In this document: positions 10,500 through 18,426 of the stretch, one piece after another | How the letters are laid out: the number at the start of each line of letters is the position of its first letter | Numbering within the stretch: position 1 is the first letter of the stretch | DNA from: Clostridia bacterium | GTDB lineage: Bacteria > Bacillota_A > Clostridia > Christensenellales > Aristaeellaceae | Assembly (NCBI GenBank): GCA_017430945.1 | Contig: JAFRMB010000044.1 | Location: 1 to 33,966 of the forward strand | DNA: 33,966 bases | Direction: 5' to 3' | Position numbers and translations under genes: made by a program | The notes under the pieces: generated by a model | What the model saw: the letters and a program-made list of their open reading frames with translations, nothing else | The model's database searches: none | Told to the model about the DNA's origin: nothing

Positions 10500-10850
10500 A
10501 TGAACCCCTATGACCAGGCGCACACGCTTGCCCGGGCGCTCAGGGAGAGCGACGAATATCGCGAGTACATGCGATTGAAGGAGGCCGCCTATGAAGACGG
10601 CACGAATCGCGCGCTTCTGGATGAATACAAGCGGCTGCAATTCCAGCTCCAGGCCCGGATCGCAGCCGGAGAGAACCTTCCCGACGAGGACATGCAGCGG
10701 CTGACGCAGATCGGTACGATTTTGCAATTCAACCCCGATGTCAGCGCGTTCCTGATGGCGGAATTCCGCTTTCAGCGCATGTTGTCGGATATCTTCAAAA
10801 TCCTCGCTGATGTTGCCGGTGTCGATTTGGACATGCTCGCTCAGCGATAA
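10500..10850 (+). CDS. YlbF/YmcA-family protein
   Basis: 116 residues, almost wholly helical, with no membrane segment. Seen: N-terminal helix MNPYDQAHTLARALRESDEY, then a charged helical pair ending DVAGVDLDMLAQR, typical of the Com_YlbF family. In B. subtilis, YlbF, YmcA and YaaT form a complex that modulates RNase Y and thereby mRNA maturation, competence and sporulation. Here it lies 12 bases after the RNase J gene, with ribosome site CAGGAGGAG, so it may belong to RNA-decay control; that link is inference. Which paralogue (YlbF or YmcA) cannot be settled by eye. Confidence 0.85.
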   Translation: MNPYDQAHTLARALRESDEYREYMRLKEAAYEDGTNRALLDEYKRLQFQLQARIAAGENLPDEDMQRLTQIGTILQFNPDVSAFLMAEFRFQRMLSDIFKILADVAGVDLDMLAQR

Positions 10851-10870
10851 AGCAATGGTTGGAGGTCCAG

Positions 10871-12181
10871 ATGGCTCAGAAGAAAAGACGCGCGCGCGGC
10901 GATGAAAAGCGCCGGATCAATTTCATATCCGAACGCTATAACATACGCTCGCTGCACGAGGACAGGGAATACGGAATGTATTGGTATGCGTGGCTGTGGA
11001 AGCTGCTGCGGCCGCTTTTGATCTTCCTCTGCAGCGCACTGATCGTCGTGGGCGTCGTATCGGTCGCCTATGACAGGGTATACGAGGCCTTGCTGGCCCC
11101 GATGAGCCAGAGCGGTGAGGTGGTGACGTTCGAGGTCCAGCAGGGCGACTCCGCCTCCACGATCGGGCGAAAGCTGGAAGCGAGCAAGCTCCTGAGGAAC
11201 CACAGCGTATTCCGCTACCTCGTCCAGTTCAGAGGTTTGACCAACAAACTCAGTTACGGCCGGTTCAAGCTCTCGCCGAGTATGAGCGTCTCCCAGCTGA
11301 TCGACGAGCTCACGTCCGGCAGCCAGACCAATGAGCGCGTGATCACCATCGTGCCGGGCTGGACTTGCGAGGAGATCGCCGACTATCTCATGAGCATCGG
11401 CGCGCTGGAGAACCGCCAGGCATTCCTGGATCTGTGCAACAATGTGGACCTGTTTGTCGGCAGCTCCTATGCTCTGCGGGACGCTCAGAACCACAATACG
11501 CTCGAAGGTCGCAAGTACGCGCTGGAGGGATACCTCGCGCCGGATACCTACCGCGTCTTTGCATCTGCATCGCCTGAGAGCATCATCCGCACGCTGCTCA
11601 ACCAGCACAACAAGATCGTCGATGACGTGTATTACGCCGACCACGACGAATACTACGCGGATCAGGAGGGCAACTACCACGAGGTCGAGCGCTACAAGAC
11701 CGATCTTACGATCGATCAGATCGTCACGATGGCGTCCATGATCGAGCGCGAAGCCGCCGGCCGCGAGGACTATGGCAGGGTCGCCGCGGTATTCTATAAC
11801 CGCCTGCGGGCCGGTATGAAGCTCGAGAGCGATCCCACGGCGACCTATGTTGCCGGTGTCAAAAAGCTGGCGCTGAGCGAACAGGATATCAGCGATCCCA
11901 ATCTCTACAACACCTACTACGTCATCGGCCTTCCGGTCGGCCCGATCTGCAATCCATCGCAAGCGGCGATGGAAGCGGCCATGTCGCCGGATATGACGTA
12001 CATCAACGAAAACTATCTGTACTTCTGCGCCATGGAGCCCACCTCCGGCAAACTCGCATTCTCCAAGACCAAGGAAGAGCACGACGCCAACGTCGCGCTT
12101 TACCGCCCGCTTTGGGAGGAGTACGACCGCAAGCGCGAGGCAGAGCGCATCGCCGCCGTCGAAAAGGAGTCGGAGGATTGA
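10871..12181 (+). CDS. mltG: Endolytic murein transglycosylase MltG
   Basis: 436 residues from ATG 10871, chosen because GGAGG at 10861-10865 sits just before it; the in-frame TTG at 10859 overlaps that site. Cleaves nascent peptidoglycan strands at the membrane, setting glycan length. Seen: a basic cytoplasmic tail, one TM helix at about 48-68, a LysM-like segment VTFEVQQGDSASTIGRKL, then the YceG fold with LEGYLAPDTY and catalytic Glu292 in SMIEREAA, followed by VFYNRL and SDPTATY. Between LEGYLAPDTY and the catalytic helix is an acidic, Tyr-rich stretch (about 252-278) that looks like a local insertion. It lies 20 bases after the YlbF-family gene in the same operon and is closed by the hairpin at 12210. 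Confidence 0.94.
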   Translation: MAQKKRRARGDEKRRINFISERYNIRSLHEDREYGMYWYAWLWKLLRPLLIFLCSALIVVGVVSVAYDRVYEALLAPMSQSGEVVTFEVQQGDSASTIGRKLEASKLLRNHSVFRYLVQFRGLTNKLSYGRFKLSPSMSVSQLIDELTSGSQTNERVITIVPGWTCEEIADYLMSIGALENRQAFLDLCNNVDLFVGSSYALRDAQNHNTLEGRKYALEGYLAPDTYRVFASASPESIIRTLLNQHNKIVDDVYYADHDEYYADQEGNYHEVERYKTDLTIDQIVTMASMIEREAAGREDYGRVAAVFYNRLRAGMKLESDPTATYVAGVKKLALSEQDISDPNLYNTYYVIGLPVGPICNPSQAAMEAAMSPDMTYINENYLYFCAMEPTSGKLAFSKTKEEHDANVALYRPLWEEYDRKREAERIAAVEKESED

Positions 12182-12209
12182 GCCTGCCGTTCCCGAAATA
12201 CAGATAGAC

Positions 12210-12243
12210 AACGGGCGATCCCTCTTCGTCGGGATCGCCCGTT
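12210..12243 (+). terminator. Hairpin terminator after mltG
   Basis: Perfect 13-bp stem AACGGGCGATCCC / GGGATCGCCCGTT (12210-12222 and 12231-12243) with an 8-base loop. The tail (TCAATGTG) is poor in T, so termination may be weaker than the stem suggests. Confidence 0.7.
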
Positions 12244-12339
12244 CAATGTGGAAATGTATAAGGCCGTTGCAAACCGGCGACCGCATGCCGCATGACTGCG
12301 CACCAAATCGCGCAAAGCCGCGATCGGCGATGCATTGAT

Positions 12340-12368
12340 TTGACATCGACCATGCGAATTGCTATAAT
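12340..12368 (+). promoter_or_regulatory. Consensus SigA promoter of the DprA-like gene
   Basis: TTGACA (12340-12345), exactly 17 bases, TATAAT (12363-12368): both hexamers and spacing are ideal. The start codon at 12407 is about 32 bases beyond the expected transcription start, so the gene has an independent, probably strong constitutive promoter. Confidence 0.9.
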
Positions 12369-12406
12369 GCTGTTGAAAAGAGAAACCTGCGACGGGAGTG
12401 TGGGCT

Positions 12407-13369
12407 GTGAACTATACCGACAACAGCTATGTGACGATGCTGCTCACGATGGCACTTTCGCCGGATCGCGAAGAGTATGCCAGGCCGTACAGCGTCTCGG
12501 AGTATCGCGTGCTTGAAGCGAAAGTCCGGAAGTCGCAGAAGGTCAAGTCCCTGGGGGCAATGCTGGGCATGGACATCAGCGGCATGATGATGTATCTGGA
12601 CATGCAGGAAGACGAGGCTTACAGGGTATATACGCTGCTCAATCGCGGTGTCCAGCTGTCGTATGCCATGGACGGTTTCATGCGTCAGGGCATCGATGTG
12701 GTCACCTGCTGTGACGATGAGTATCCTCAGCGTCTGCGCAGCAAGTTGTTGGACGCCGCACCGCCCGCATTCTATCGCTGCGGCAACGCGGCGCTGCTGG
12801 ACGGCCCGGCGATCGCGATATTGGGGACGGGTGGTACCAGGACCGGTAACGACGTGCGAGAAGCCATCGGGATACTGGTCGACGGCGCTGTCAGGCACGG
12901 CTACACGGTCATCACCGGGGGCGAGCCCGGCGTGTGCCGATACGCGGAAGGAAAGACTGCGCAGGCCGGCGGAAAGCTGGTCGACGTGCTGGGGGGTGGA
13001 TTCAGCGAACACATCCACTCAGATGAGATCGCAGCCATGATCGCATCGGATCGAGCCGCGACGCTTTGCCTTGAACACCCGGAAGCGATGTTCACCACGA
13101 CACATGCCATCGCAAGAAGCCGATTGCTGTTTGCGCTCGCCGACGCGGCGTTCGTGTTCAACACCGATGGCCGCCGCGGTGAGCTTGAGGCGATCCAAAG
13201 CAGGACATGCGACTGGATATATGCATGGCCCGGCTGTGACGGCTGTCGCACGCTGATCTCGCGCGGCGCGATCCCTATGAATGATCTGAGCCATCAGGAC
13301 TTCGATGATCTGAGCCGGCATTGGAGCACATCCCGTGCCGAACAGCTGAACATGTTCGATCTGTTTTGA
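12407..13369 (+). CDS. Divergent DprA/Smf-like Rossmann-fold protein
   Basis: 320 residues from GTG 12407, preferred over GTG 12398 because GGGAG (12394-12398) then has an 8-base spacing. DprA loads RecA on incoming single-stranded DNA. Seen: an N-terminal helical part, then a recognisable DprA entry DVVTCCDDEYPQRLR with PPAFYRCGN (about 98-127) and a Rossmann core AIAILGTGG. The usual signatures are altered: GSR becomes GTG, SGLARGID becomes TGGEPGVCR (about 171-178), and the RSGSL region reads GRRGEL. No C-terminal winged helix follows; the end is NMFDLF. It may therefore be a DprA relative with a changed ligand or role, for example a LOG/YpsA-type nucleotide-binding protein. It is monocistronic between two hairpins. 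Confidence 0.72.
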   Translation: MNYTDNSYVTMLLTMALSPDREEYARPYSVSEYRVLEAKVRKSQKVKSLGAMLGMDISGMMMYLDMQEDEAYRVYTLLNRGVQLSYAMDGFMRQGIDVVTCCDDEYPQRLRSKLLDAAPPAFYRCGNAALLDGPAIAILGTGGTRTGNDVREAIGILVDGAVRHGYTVITGGEPGVCRYAEGKTAQAGGKLVDVLGGGFSEHIHSDEIAAMIASDRAATLCLEHPEAMFTTTHAIARSRLLFALADAAFVFNTDGRRGELEAIQSRTCDWIYAWPGCDGCRTLISRGAIPMNDLSHQDFDDLSRHWSTSRAEQLNMFDLF

Positions 13370-13423
13370 ACCCACGGACGGCACAAAAGAAGCGATGCCG
13401 CCGATGATTCGATGTAGACAGAC

Positions 13424-13458
13424 ACTTCGCCGCGATCCTGACCGGATCGCGGCGAAGT
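13424..13458. terminator. Bidirectional hairpin terminator between convergent genes
   Basis: Perfect 15-bp stem ACTTCGCCGCGATCC / GGATCGCGGCGAAGT (13424-13438 and 13444-13458) with a 5-base loop. It lies between the DprA-like gene (+) and the GNAT gene (-). No strong T-tract on either side, so it may also act as a 3' stabiliser. Confidence 0.7.
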
Positions 13459-13497
13459 CGTCAAGGAAGGACCGTGAAGCGCGTTCCTGCGTGCACA

Positions 13498-14310
13498 TCA
13501 GGTGCCGGGATTGACATCCACGCCCGGGTAGCGCATCAGAAGTTCTGCCTGAGAGAAACCCATCTTCTCCATCATGCGCAGCACATGGGGGATGCGTGCG
13601 CGCACATTGCCCTCAGCGACGACGAGGTGGTTCTTTTCAAACTCCTCGCACGCGAGGCCCAACATACAACTGCCGACACCCATCCTGCGCCAGCGCTTCG
13701 CGGTCTGGATATAACCGATGACGCCGCAATAATCCTCGTTCCAGATCAGTATCTCGCCGGCCATCCCGGTGGGAGATACCGTCAATATGCGCATGAAACC
13801 CTTGCGGCTTATGAAGGACTGGAGCCATTCAAAGTCGTGTGCGGTGTTATAAAGCTCGTTATACCGTTCAAGGAAATACTTCTGTTCCATGGGATCGCTC
13901 AGGTCATCACGCACGATCACACATCCCGGGGGCAGCCGATAGTCGGCTGCACAGGGCAGTCTGAGCTGCATCTTCACCAGGCCGTCGTTGTCTCTGAAGC
14001 CCATGGGCATGAGTGCATCGAGCATCTGCGTGTCGTCAGGGTCACAGCGGGTATACACGCGGGCAAACTTGCCGCTTTTCGCGCAGATCTCACGCGCGCG
14101 CGCCACGGAGGCGCCCAGCAGCTTGTCCGGCAGATCGGTCCCCTCAAGCTGCAGGCGGACCTGGAACGGGCGAGCCGGGTAGAGCGAAGGGTTGTCGTCA
14201 CAGTATATGACGCACGAACCCAGTTCGTTGCCGCTGACCTCATCGATGGCGACGAAGGTGTTCTCGACGGGCTGTCCGTCGATGGGCTCACGTGCGTGTC
14301 TGAGCAGCAT
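13498..14310 (-). CDS. GNAT-family N-acetyltransferase, probably tandem GNAT
   Basis: 270 residues. Transfers an acyl group from acyl-CoA to an amine; substrate unknown. Seen: the C-terminal half has motif A in IQTAKRWRRMGVGSCML (RRMGVG at 208-213) and ends MEKMGFSQAELLMRYPG, the usual GNAT tail. The N-terminal half contains TQMLDALMPMGFRDNDGLVKM, itself like the end of a GNAT domain, so the protein looks like two GNAT folds with a degenerate first one, as in MshD-type enzymes. Start 14310 has GAGGTGA on the minus strand about 6 bases upstream. It is the last gene of the MazG-like / GuaA-like / GNAT unit, 38 bases after the GuaA-like stop. Confidence 0.85.
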   Translation of the reverse strand: MLLRHAREPIDGQPVENTFVAIDEVSGNELGSCVIYCDDNPSLYPARPFQVRLQLEGTDLPDKLLGASVARAREICAKSGKFARVYTRCDPDDTQMLDALMPMGFRDNDGLVKMQLRLPCAADYRLPPGCVIVRDDLSDPMEQKYFLERYNELYNTAHDFEWLQSFISRKGFMRILTVSPTGMAGEILIWNEDYCGVIGYIQTAKRWRRMGVGSCMLGLACEEFEKNHLVVAEGNVRARIPHVLRMMEKMGFSQAELLMRYPGVDVNPGT

Positions 14311-14348
14311 GTATGCTCACCTCACTGTTATGTTGAATGGGGATAGGG

Positions 14349-15827
14349 CTACGCCCATTCGATCGCGGTGCAGAGATCGGGCGAGAGGTCGTACGTGACG
14401 CGGTTGATGCCGGGCACCTCCGCGATGATCCGGCTGGCGATGCGTTCCAAAAGGTCATAGGGGAGACGCGCCACCGTATACCCGAACATGCTTTGCGCGT
14501 TGATGGCTCTGATCGAGCAGGCGTGTTCAAACCCGATCCGCCCGCCGCGGTATCCCAGACTCGTTCCTTCCAACAGCACGGCAAAGTACTGTGTGATGCG
14601 CTTGTCCTGACCGGTTTCGCGGATCTCTTCCTGAAGGATCGCGTCGGCGCTGCGTAGCATCGACAGCTTCTCCGCCGAGACCTCGCCCATACACCGAAGT
14701 GCAAGCCCCGGGGCAGGGAAGTGCTGCCGTGTGGTGATCGATTGAGGGATCCCGAGCCGTTCGCCCAGGCTTCTGATCTCTTCCTTGAAGAGCATGCGAA
14801 CAGGCTCCAACAGGTTGCCGGGCTCGGATCGCAGTGCGTAGATCTCGTCGGCTGCGCCGCGCACGAGCAGATCGGGATAGATCGTGCCCTGAACGAAACA
14901 GTCAGGCTCGCCGTTGGCATGGCCGTATTCCTGGAGGATCCGCTGGAATTCATCGTGTGCCGCCGTGCGCTTGTCGAGTGGATCGGAAAGACCGCGGAGC
15001 CTCTCAAGGAAACGGTCGACTGCGTCGATACATACGACATTCAGGCCGAGCTCACACAGCTCATTCGGCACCTGTTCCGGCTCGTCTTCGCGCAGGAGCC
15101 CCGTGTCGATGAACAGACAGGTCAGGCGGTCGCCGATGGCGCGCTTCATCAGCATGGCGCAGGCGGTGGAATCGATGCCGCCGGACACCGCCATCAATGC
15201 CCGGCCGGCGCCGACCCGTTCGCGGATGAAGCGGACTTCCTCATCGATATAATCATCGATGTTCCACTTTGGGGTACAGCCGCATATTTTCTCCGCAAAA
15301 TTCGAAAGTATCACAGCGCCATCGGGATCGTTGGATTCCGCGTAGAACTGAAGGCCGTACAGATCGCGATCCAGGTCGCCGAAAGCGGGGACGATGCCGT
15401 CGATGTTCGTGGCGATCGCCCTGAAACCGTCGGGCAGGTCATAACTGTCGACACGCGTGAAGTATCGATCGCTCTCGGTGAGCTGATCGAACAGAAGGCA
15501 AGGCTGGAAAGTGATCTGTGTCGCCTGATTTGCCAGCACGGTGCCGAGCGAGGCGGAACCGCAAGCCTCGATCATCATGCGCGCCGCACCGCCCAGGGCC
15601 AGCACGGGCACACCCAGGTCCAGTACGTCCCTGGGGAAGCCGCGAGTGTCGCTCGCGTCATCGCCGCCTACGATCAGTATCCCCATCGGCGCCTTGCGGC
15701 GGAAAAGCTCGATATCGGCGCGCCGCGACATGATCTCGGTATAGTAGTGCTGGTATCGCAGCTTGCGCGCCATTTCGATGGCTTCGGGGCCGCCAAGGTC
15801 CAGCACCAATATGAAATCATTGGCCAT
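14349..15827 (-). CDS. GuaA-like protein: degenerate glutaminase domain plus GMP synthase-type ATP-pyrophosphatase
   Basis: 492 residues from ATG 15827 (GGAGGA at 15835-15840); GuaA is usually ~510-525. Domain order matches GMP synthase: class I glutaminase (1-~185), PP-loop ATPase (SGGIDS at 215-220, FIDTGLLR, QGTIYPDLL), and the C-terminal dimerisation domain (RLPYDLLERIASRII). Seen departures: the nucleophile loop GVCYGMQ reads ALGGAAR, so Cys becomes Gly79; FHPE reads FYAE, so His becomes Tyr162. The usual KSHHNVGGLPE region reads YALRSEPGNLLEP, RHPFPGPGLA reads RQHFPAPGLA, and the C-terminal GKPPATIEWE reads SPDLCTAIEWA. The frame is intact, so it is kept by selection. Glutamine hydrolysis is very unlikely, and ordinary XMP amination is doubtful. 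It could be an ammonia-using GMP synthase or a paralogue acting on another nucleotide or acid. It lies between a MazG-like and a GNAT gene. Confidence 0.88.
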   Translation of the reverse strand: MANDFILVLDLGGPEAIEMARKLRYQHYYTEIMSRRADIELFRRKAPMGILIVGGDDASDTRGFPRDVLDLGVPVLALGGAARMMIEACGSASLGTVLANQATQITFQPCLLFDQLTESDRYFTRVDSYDLPDGFRAIATNIDGIVPAFGDLDRDLYGLQFYAESNDPDGAVILSNFAEKICGCTPKWNIDDYIDEEVRFIRERVGAGRALMAVSGGIDSTACAMLMKRAIGDRLTCLFIDTGLLREDEPEQVPNELCELGLNVVCIDAVDRFLERLRGLSDPLDKRTAAHDEFQRILQEYGHANGEPDCFVQGTIYPDLLVRGAADEIYALRSEPGNLLEPVRMLFKEEIRSLGERLGIPQSITTRQHFPAPGLALRCMGEVSAEKLSMLRSADAILQEEIRETGQDKRITQYFAVLLEGTSLGYRGGRIGFEHACSIRAINAQSMFGYTVARLPYDLLERIASRIIAEVPGINRVTYDLSPDLCTAIEWA

Positions 15828-15843
15828 AGATCGTTCCTCCGTA

Positions 15844-16200
15844 TCATCGTTCAGGGTCATAGGATCTGGGCGGACGATGGTCGACGATGTCGATCTTTCG
15901 CAGGACCTGTTCAGTGATATCGATGCCAAGGGTCCGTGTGAGCTGGAGGCCGTACATCATCACGTCGGCGAATTCTTCCGCGATCAACGCCACGCGCTCA
16001 GGGTCGCGCCCATCCATCAGTGCGTGAACATCGTCTGTATTTAGCCACTGAAAGTGTTCGAGGAGCTCGCTCATCTCGACCGTCATGGCCATCGCGACGT
16101 GCTGCGGATCCTGAACACCATCCACGCCCCAGCCCTTGCGAAGGCAGAGCCTGTGAACCTGCTCCTTCAATGTGCCGATCGTCGTATTGTCATCGTTCAT
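15844..16200 (-). CDS. MazG-like nucleotide pyrophosphohydrolase
   Basis: 118 residues from ATG 16200, chosen over 16230 because GGAGGT lies just upstream (minus strand, 16208-16213). All-alpha NTP pyrophosphatase that splits (d)NTP to (d)NMP and PPi. Seen: the ExxE...ExxD metal motif, with E42/E45 in VEMSELLEHFQW and E76/D79 in EEFADVMMYGLQL, as in the short dCTPase/RS21-C6 type. The C-terminal N-x-x-R/K-Y/F-P signature is not intact (DIVDHRPPRSYDPE). It is first in an operon with the GuaA-like and GNAT genes; 16 bases separate its stop from the GuaA-like start. It could be general nucleotide-pool cleaning or supply a monophosphate to the next enzyme; the second is inference. Confidence 0.88.
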   Translation of the reverse strand: MNDDNTTIGTLKEQVHRLCLRKGWGVDGVQDPQHVAMAMTVEMSELLEHFQWLNTDDVHALMDGRDPERVALIAEEFADVMMYGLQLTRTLGIDITEQVLRKIDIVDHRPPRSYDPER

Positions 16201-16228
16201 GTACAGACCTCCGAATGATACTGCGATC

Positions 16229-16257
16229 ATTATAGCATATATTCACAGAATATGCAA
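16229..16257 (-). promoter_or_regulatory. Promoter of the MazG-like / GuaA-like / GNAT operon, with internal palindrome
   Basis: Minus strand: TTGCAT (16257-16252), 17-base spacer, TATAAT (16234-16229) with TGC before it (extended -10). Inside the spacer lies the inverted repeat ATATTC-ACA-GAATAT (16239-16253), a possible operator. Transcription would start about 20 bases before the MazG-like start. Confidence 0.75.
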
Positions 16258-16393
16258 ATGTAGCGGGACCTTCCGGCACGGATCGGTGCGCGGCGTATCA
16301 AAAGACGGGCCTTGAACGGATGAAGCACCGACAGATGCAGTCGCACGCAGACAAGATATATCGGAGGAAGCGTCATCGAATCACCTGAAGTGC

Positions 16394-16422
16394 CTGCAGA
16401 ATTAACCTTTGCATTGTATAAT
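16394..16422 (+). promoter_or_regulatory. Probable promoter of topoisomerase subunit B gene
   Basis: A perfect TATAAT at 16417-16422, 42 bases before the start codon. The -35 match at 17-base spacing (CTGCAG, 16394-16399) is poor, so the -35 assignment is uncertain. Confidence 0.5.
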
Positions 16423-16464
16423 AGACAGGGTACATTTGGACCAGTATGCATTTTGGAGGCACAC

Positions 16465-18426
16465 ATGGCGGATAAATATACAGCCAGAGACATACAGGTG
16501 CTGGAAGGGTTGGATGCGGTGCGCATGCGGCCGGGCATGTACATCGGCTCTACGGGCTCCCGAGGTCTGCATCACATGATCTGGGAGATCGTCGACAATG
16601 CCATCGACGAGGCATCCAACGGCTATGCGTCAGAGATCACGGTCACGTTGAAAAAGGACGGCTCGTGCGAGGTCACGGACAACGGCCGGGGCATCCCCGT
16701 GGACATACACCCCAAGCTGGGCGTCTCTGCGGTCGAAGTCGTGTATACACAGCTTCACGCGGGCGGCAAGTTCAACGACAAGAACTATGCCTATTCCGGT
16801 GGCCTGCACGGCGTGGGCGCATCAGTGGTGAATGCGCTGTCCGAATGGGTGACCGTCGACGTTTACAAGGATTACAGCCACTATTTCGTGCGCTTCGAAT
16901 CCATCACGGACCGGAAGACCGGCAAGATCATCAGCGGGCACACCATGGCGCCGCTCGAGAAGGTCGGCAATACCCGCAAGCGCGGCACCCAGGTCTGCTT
17001 TATGCCGGACCGGCGGGTGTTTGAGGACGTGCGCTTCAACGGCGACATCGTGCGGCGGCGTGTGCAGGAACTGGCCTATCTCAATAAGGGCGTGCGCTTC
17101 GTGTTCACCGATGAGCGCGTGAAGGATCCGGAAGCGCGCACCCAGGAGTTCTGCTACGAGGGTGGCATGGCCGATTTTGTTCGCTTCCTGAACGCCGATA
17201 AGAACGCCATCACCGAACCCATCGTGTTTGAAGCGGTGAAGGACGGCACGCTGGTGCGCGTGGCGATACAGTATACCGACAGCTACACTGACAACATCTA
17301 TTCATACGTCAATAATGTGCCGACACCTGAGGGCGGCACCCATGAGATCGGCTTCAAGGCCGCCGTCACCAAGGCGTTCAACGACTACGCCAGGCGCGCC
17401 GGCCTGCTCAAGGAAAAGGACAACAACCTGGCCGGCGATGACTTCCGAGAGGGCATGACCGCGGTGGTGTATGCAGGTGTAAAGAACCCCCAGTTCGAGG
17501 GCCAGACCAAGGGGCGGCTTGGCAATACAGAGGTGCGGCCGGTTTATGAGGCAGTATGCCTTGAGCAGCTGTCCATATACCTCGACGATCTGAAGAGCCA
17601 GGACTTCGCACAGGCCATCGTACAAAAGGCCATGAAGGCTGCCAAGGTGCGCGAAGCGGCCCGAAAGGCCCGGGACATCGCCCGGCAGGCAGGTCAGCTA
17701 GAGGCCGCGCCGCTGGTAGGAAAGCTGTCCAGCTGTACCGGGCGCAAGGCTGAGGAGAACGAGCTGTTCATCGTGGAGGGCGACTCTGCAGGCGGCAGCG
17801 CCAAGCAGGGCCGCGACCGCCGGTTCCAGGCGATCCTGCCGCTGCGCGGCAAGCCCCTGAACGTGGAAAAGAAAAAGCTGGATCAGGTGCTGCAGAACGA
17901 AGAGTTCCGCTCGATCATCACTGCGCTGGGCACGGGCATCGGCGAGGAGTTCAACATCGCGAAGCTCAAGTACAACAAGGTCATCATCCTCTCGGATGCC
18001 GACCAGGACGGTGCGCACATCCGCGCGATCCTGTTGACGTTCTTCTACCGTCACATGCGAGAGCTCATCACCGACGGGCACGTCTACATCGGCATGCCGC
18101 CGCTTTACAAGGTACAGAAGGGCTCAAAGACCGTCTACTGCTACGACGACAACGCCCTGCCGCCCGCCATCAAGGAGGTGGGCAAGGGCTACACCCTGCA
18201 GCGCTACAAGGGTCTGGGTGAGATGAACCCGGAGCAGTTGTGGGAGACCACGTTGAATCCCGACGGGCGAAAGCTCATGCGCGTAGGCATCGAAGACCTC
18301 ATGGAGGTAGAGCGCAAGGTGACCGTGCTCATGGGCGACAAGGTCGAGCCCCGGCGCGAGTACATCAGTCGCTACGCCAATTTCAACAAGGAAGACAACT
18401 TCGTGCCGGTCACAGGGGAGCAGTGA
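16465..18426 (+). CDS. Type IIA DNA topoisomerase subunit B (ParE/GyrB)
   Basis: 653 residues from ATG 16465 with TTGGAGG 8-9 bases upstream. ATPase subunit of a gyrase or topoisomerase IV. Seen: IQVLEGLDAVRMRPGMYIGST, the GHKL ATP site (EIVDNAIDEA, DNGRGIPVD, GGLHGVGAS), transducer region, then TOPRIM with EGDSAGGSAKQGR, ILPLRGKPLNVEK and DADQDGAHI, and a C-terminal YKGLGEMNPEQLWETT block. Length fits Gram-positive ParE (~650) and is close to GyrB of the same phylum. The pairing with subunit A and the ParC-like N-terminus of that protein favour topoisomerase IV, but gyrase is not excluded, so no symbol is given. A 213-base gap separates it from subunit A. Confidence 0.95.
   Translation: MADKYTARDIQVLEGLDAVRMRPGMYIGSTGSRGLHHMIWEIVDNAIDEASNGYASEITVTLKKDGSCEVTDNGRGIPVDIHPKLGVSAVEVVYTQLHAGGKFNDKNYAYSGGLHGVGASVVNALSEWVTVDVYKDYSHYFVRFESITDRKTGKIISGHTMAPLEKVGNTRKRGTQVCFMPDRRVFEDVRFNGDIVRRRVQELAYLNKGVRFVFTDERVKDPEARTQEFCYEGGMADFVRFLNADKNAITEPIVFEAVKDGTLVRVAIQYTDSYTDNIYSYVNNVPTPEGGTHEIGFKAAVTKAFNDYARRAGLLKEKDNNLAGDDFREGMTAVVYAGVKNPQFEGQTKGRLGNTEVRPVYEAVCLEQLSIYLDDLKSQDFAQAIVQKAMKAAKVREAARKARDIARQAGQLEAAPLVGKLSSCTGRKAEENELFIVEGDSAGGSAKQGRDRRFQAILPLRGKPLNVEKKKLDQVLQNEEFRSIITALGTGIGEEFNIAKLKYNKVIILSDADQDGAHIRAILLTFFYRHMRELITDGHVYIGMPPLYKVQKGSKTVYCYDDNALPPAIKEVGKGYTLQRYKGLGEMNPEQLWETTLNPDGRKLMRVGIEDLMEVERKVTVLMGDKVEPRREYISRYANFNKEDNFVPVTGEQ

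Noticed and set aside
10841..12346. 501-residue open frame on the - strand
   Set aside because: Antisense to mltG, with no domain signature and no ribosome site; a high-GC shadow.
14349..15827. GuaA-like gene as a pseudogene
   Set aside because: The frame is open for 492 codons, with P-loop, QGTIYPD and dimerisation motifs conserved and a good ribosome site. Loss is confined to specific functional sites, which fits changed function rather than decay.
14721..15917. 398-residue open frame on the + strand
   Set aside because: Antisense to the GuaA-like gene with typical shadow composition; no start signal.
16262..16464. Small gene upstream of topoisomerase subunit B preceded by GGAGG near 16361
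   Set aside because: No ATG/GTG/TTG start at usable spacing in an open frame.
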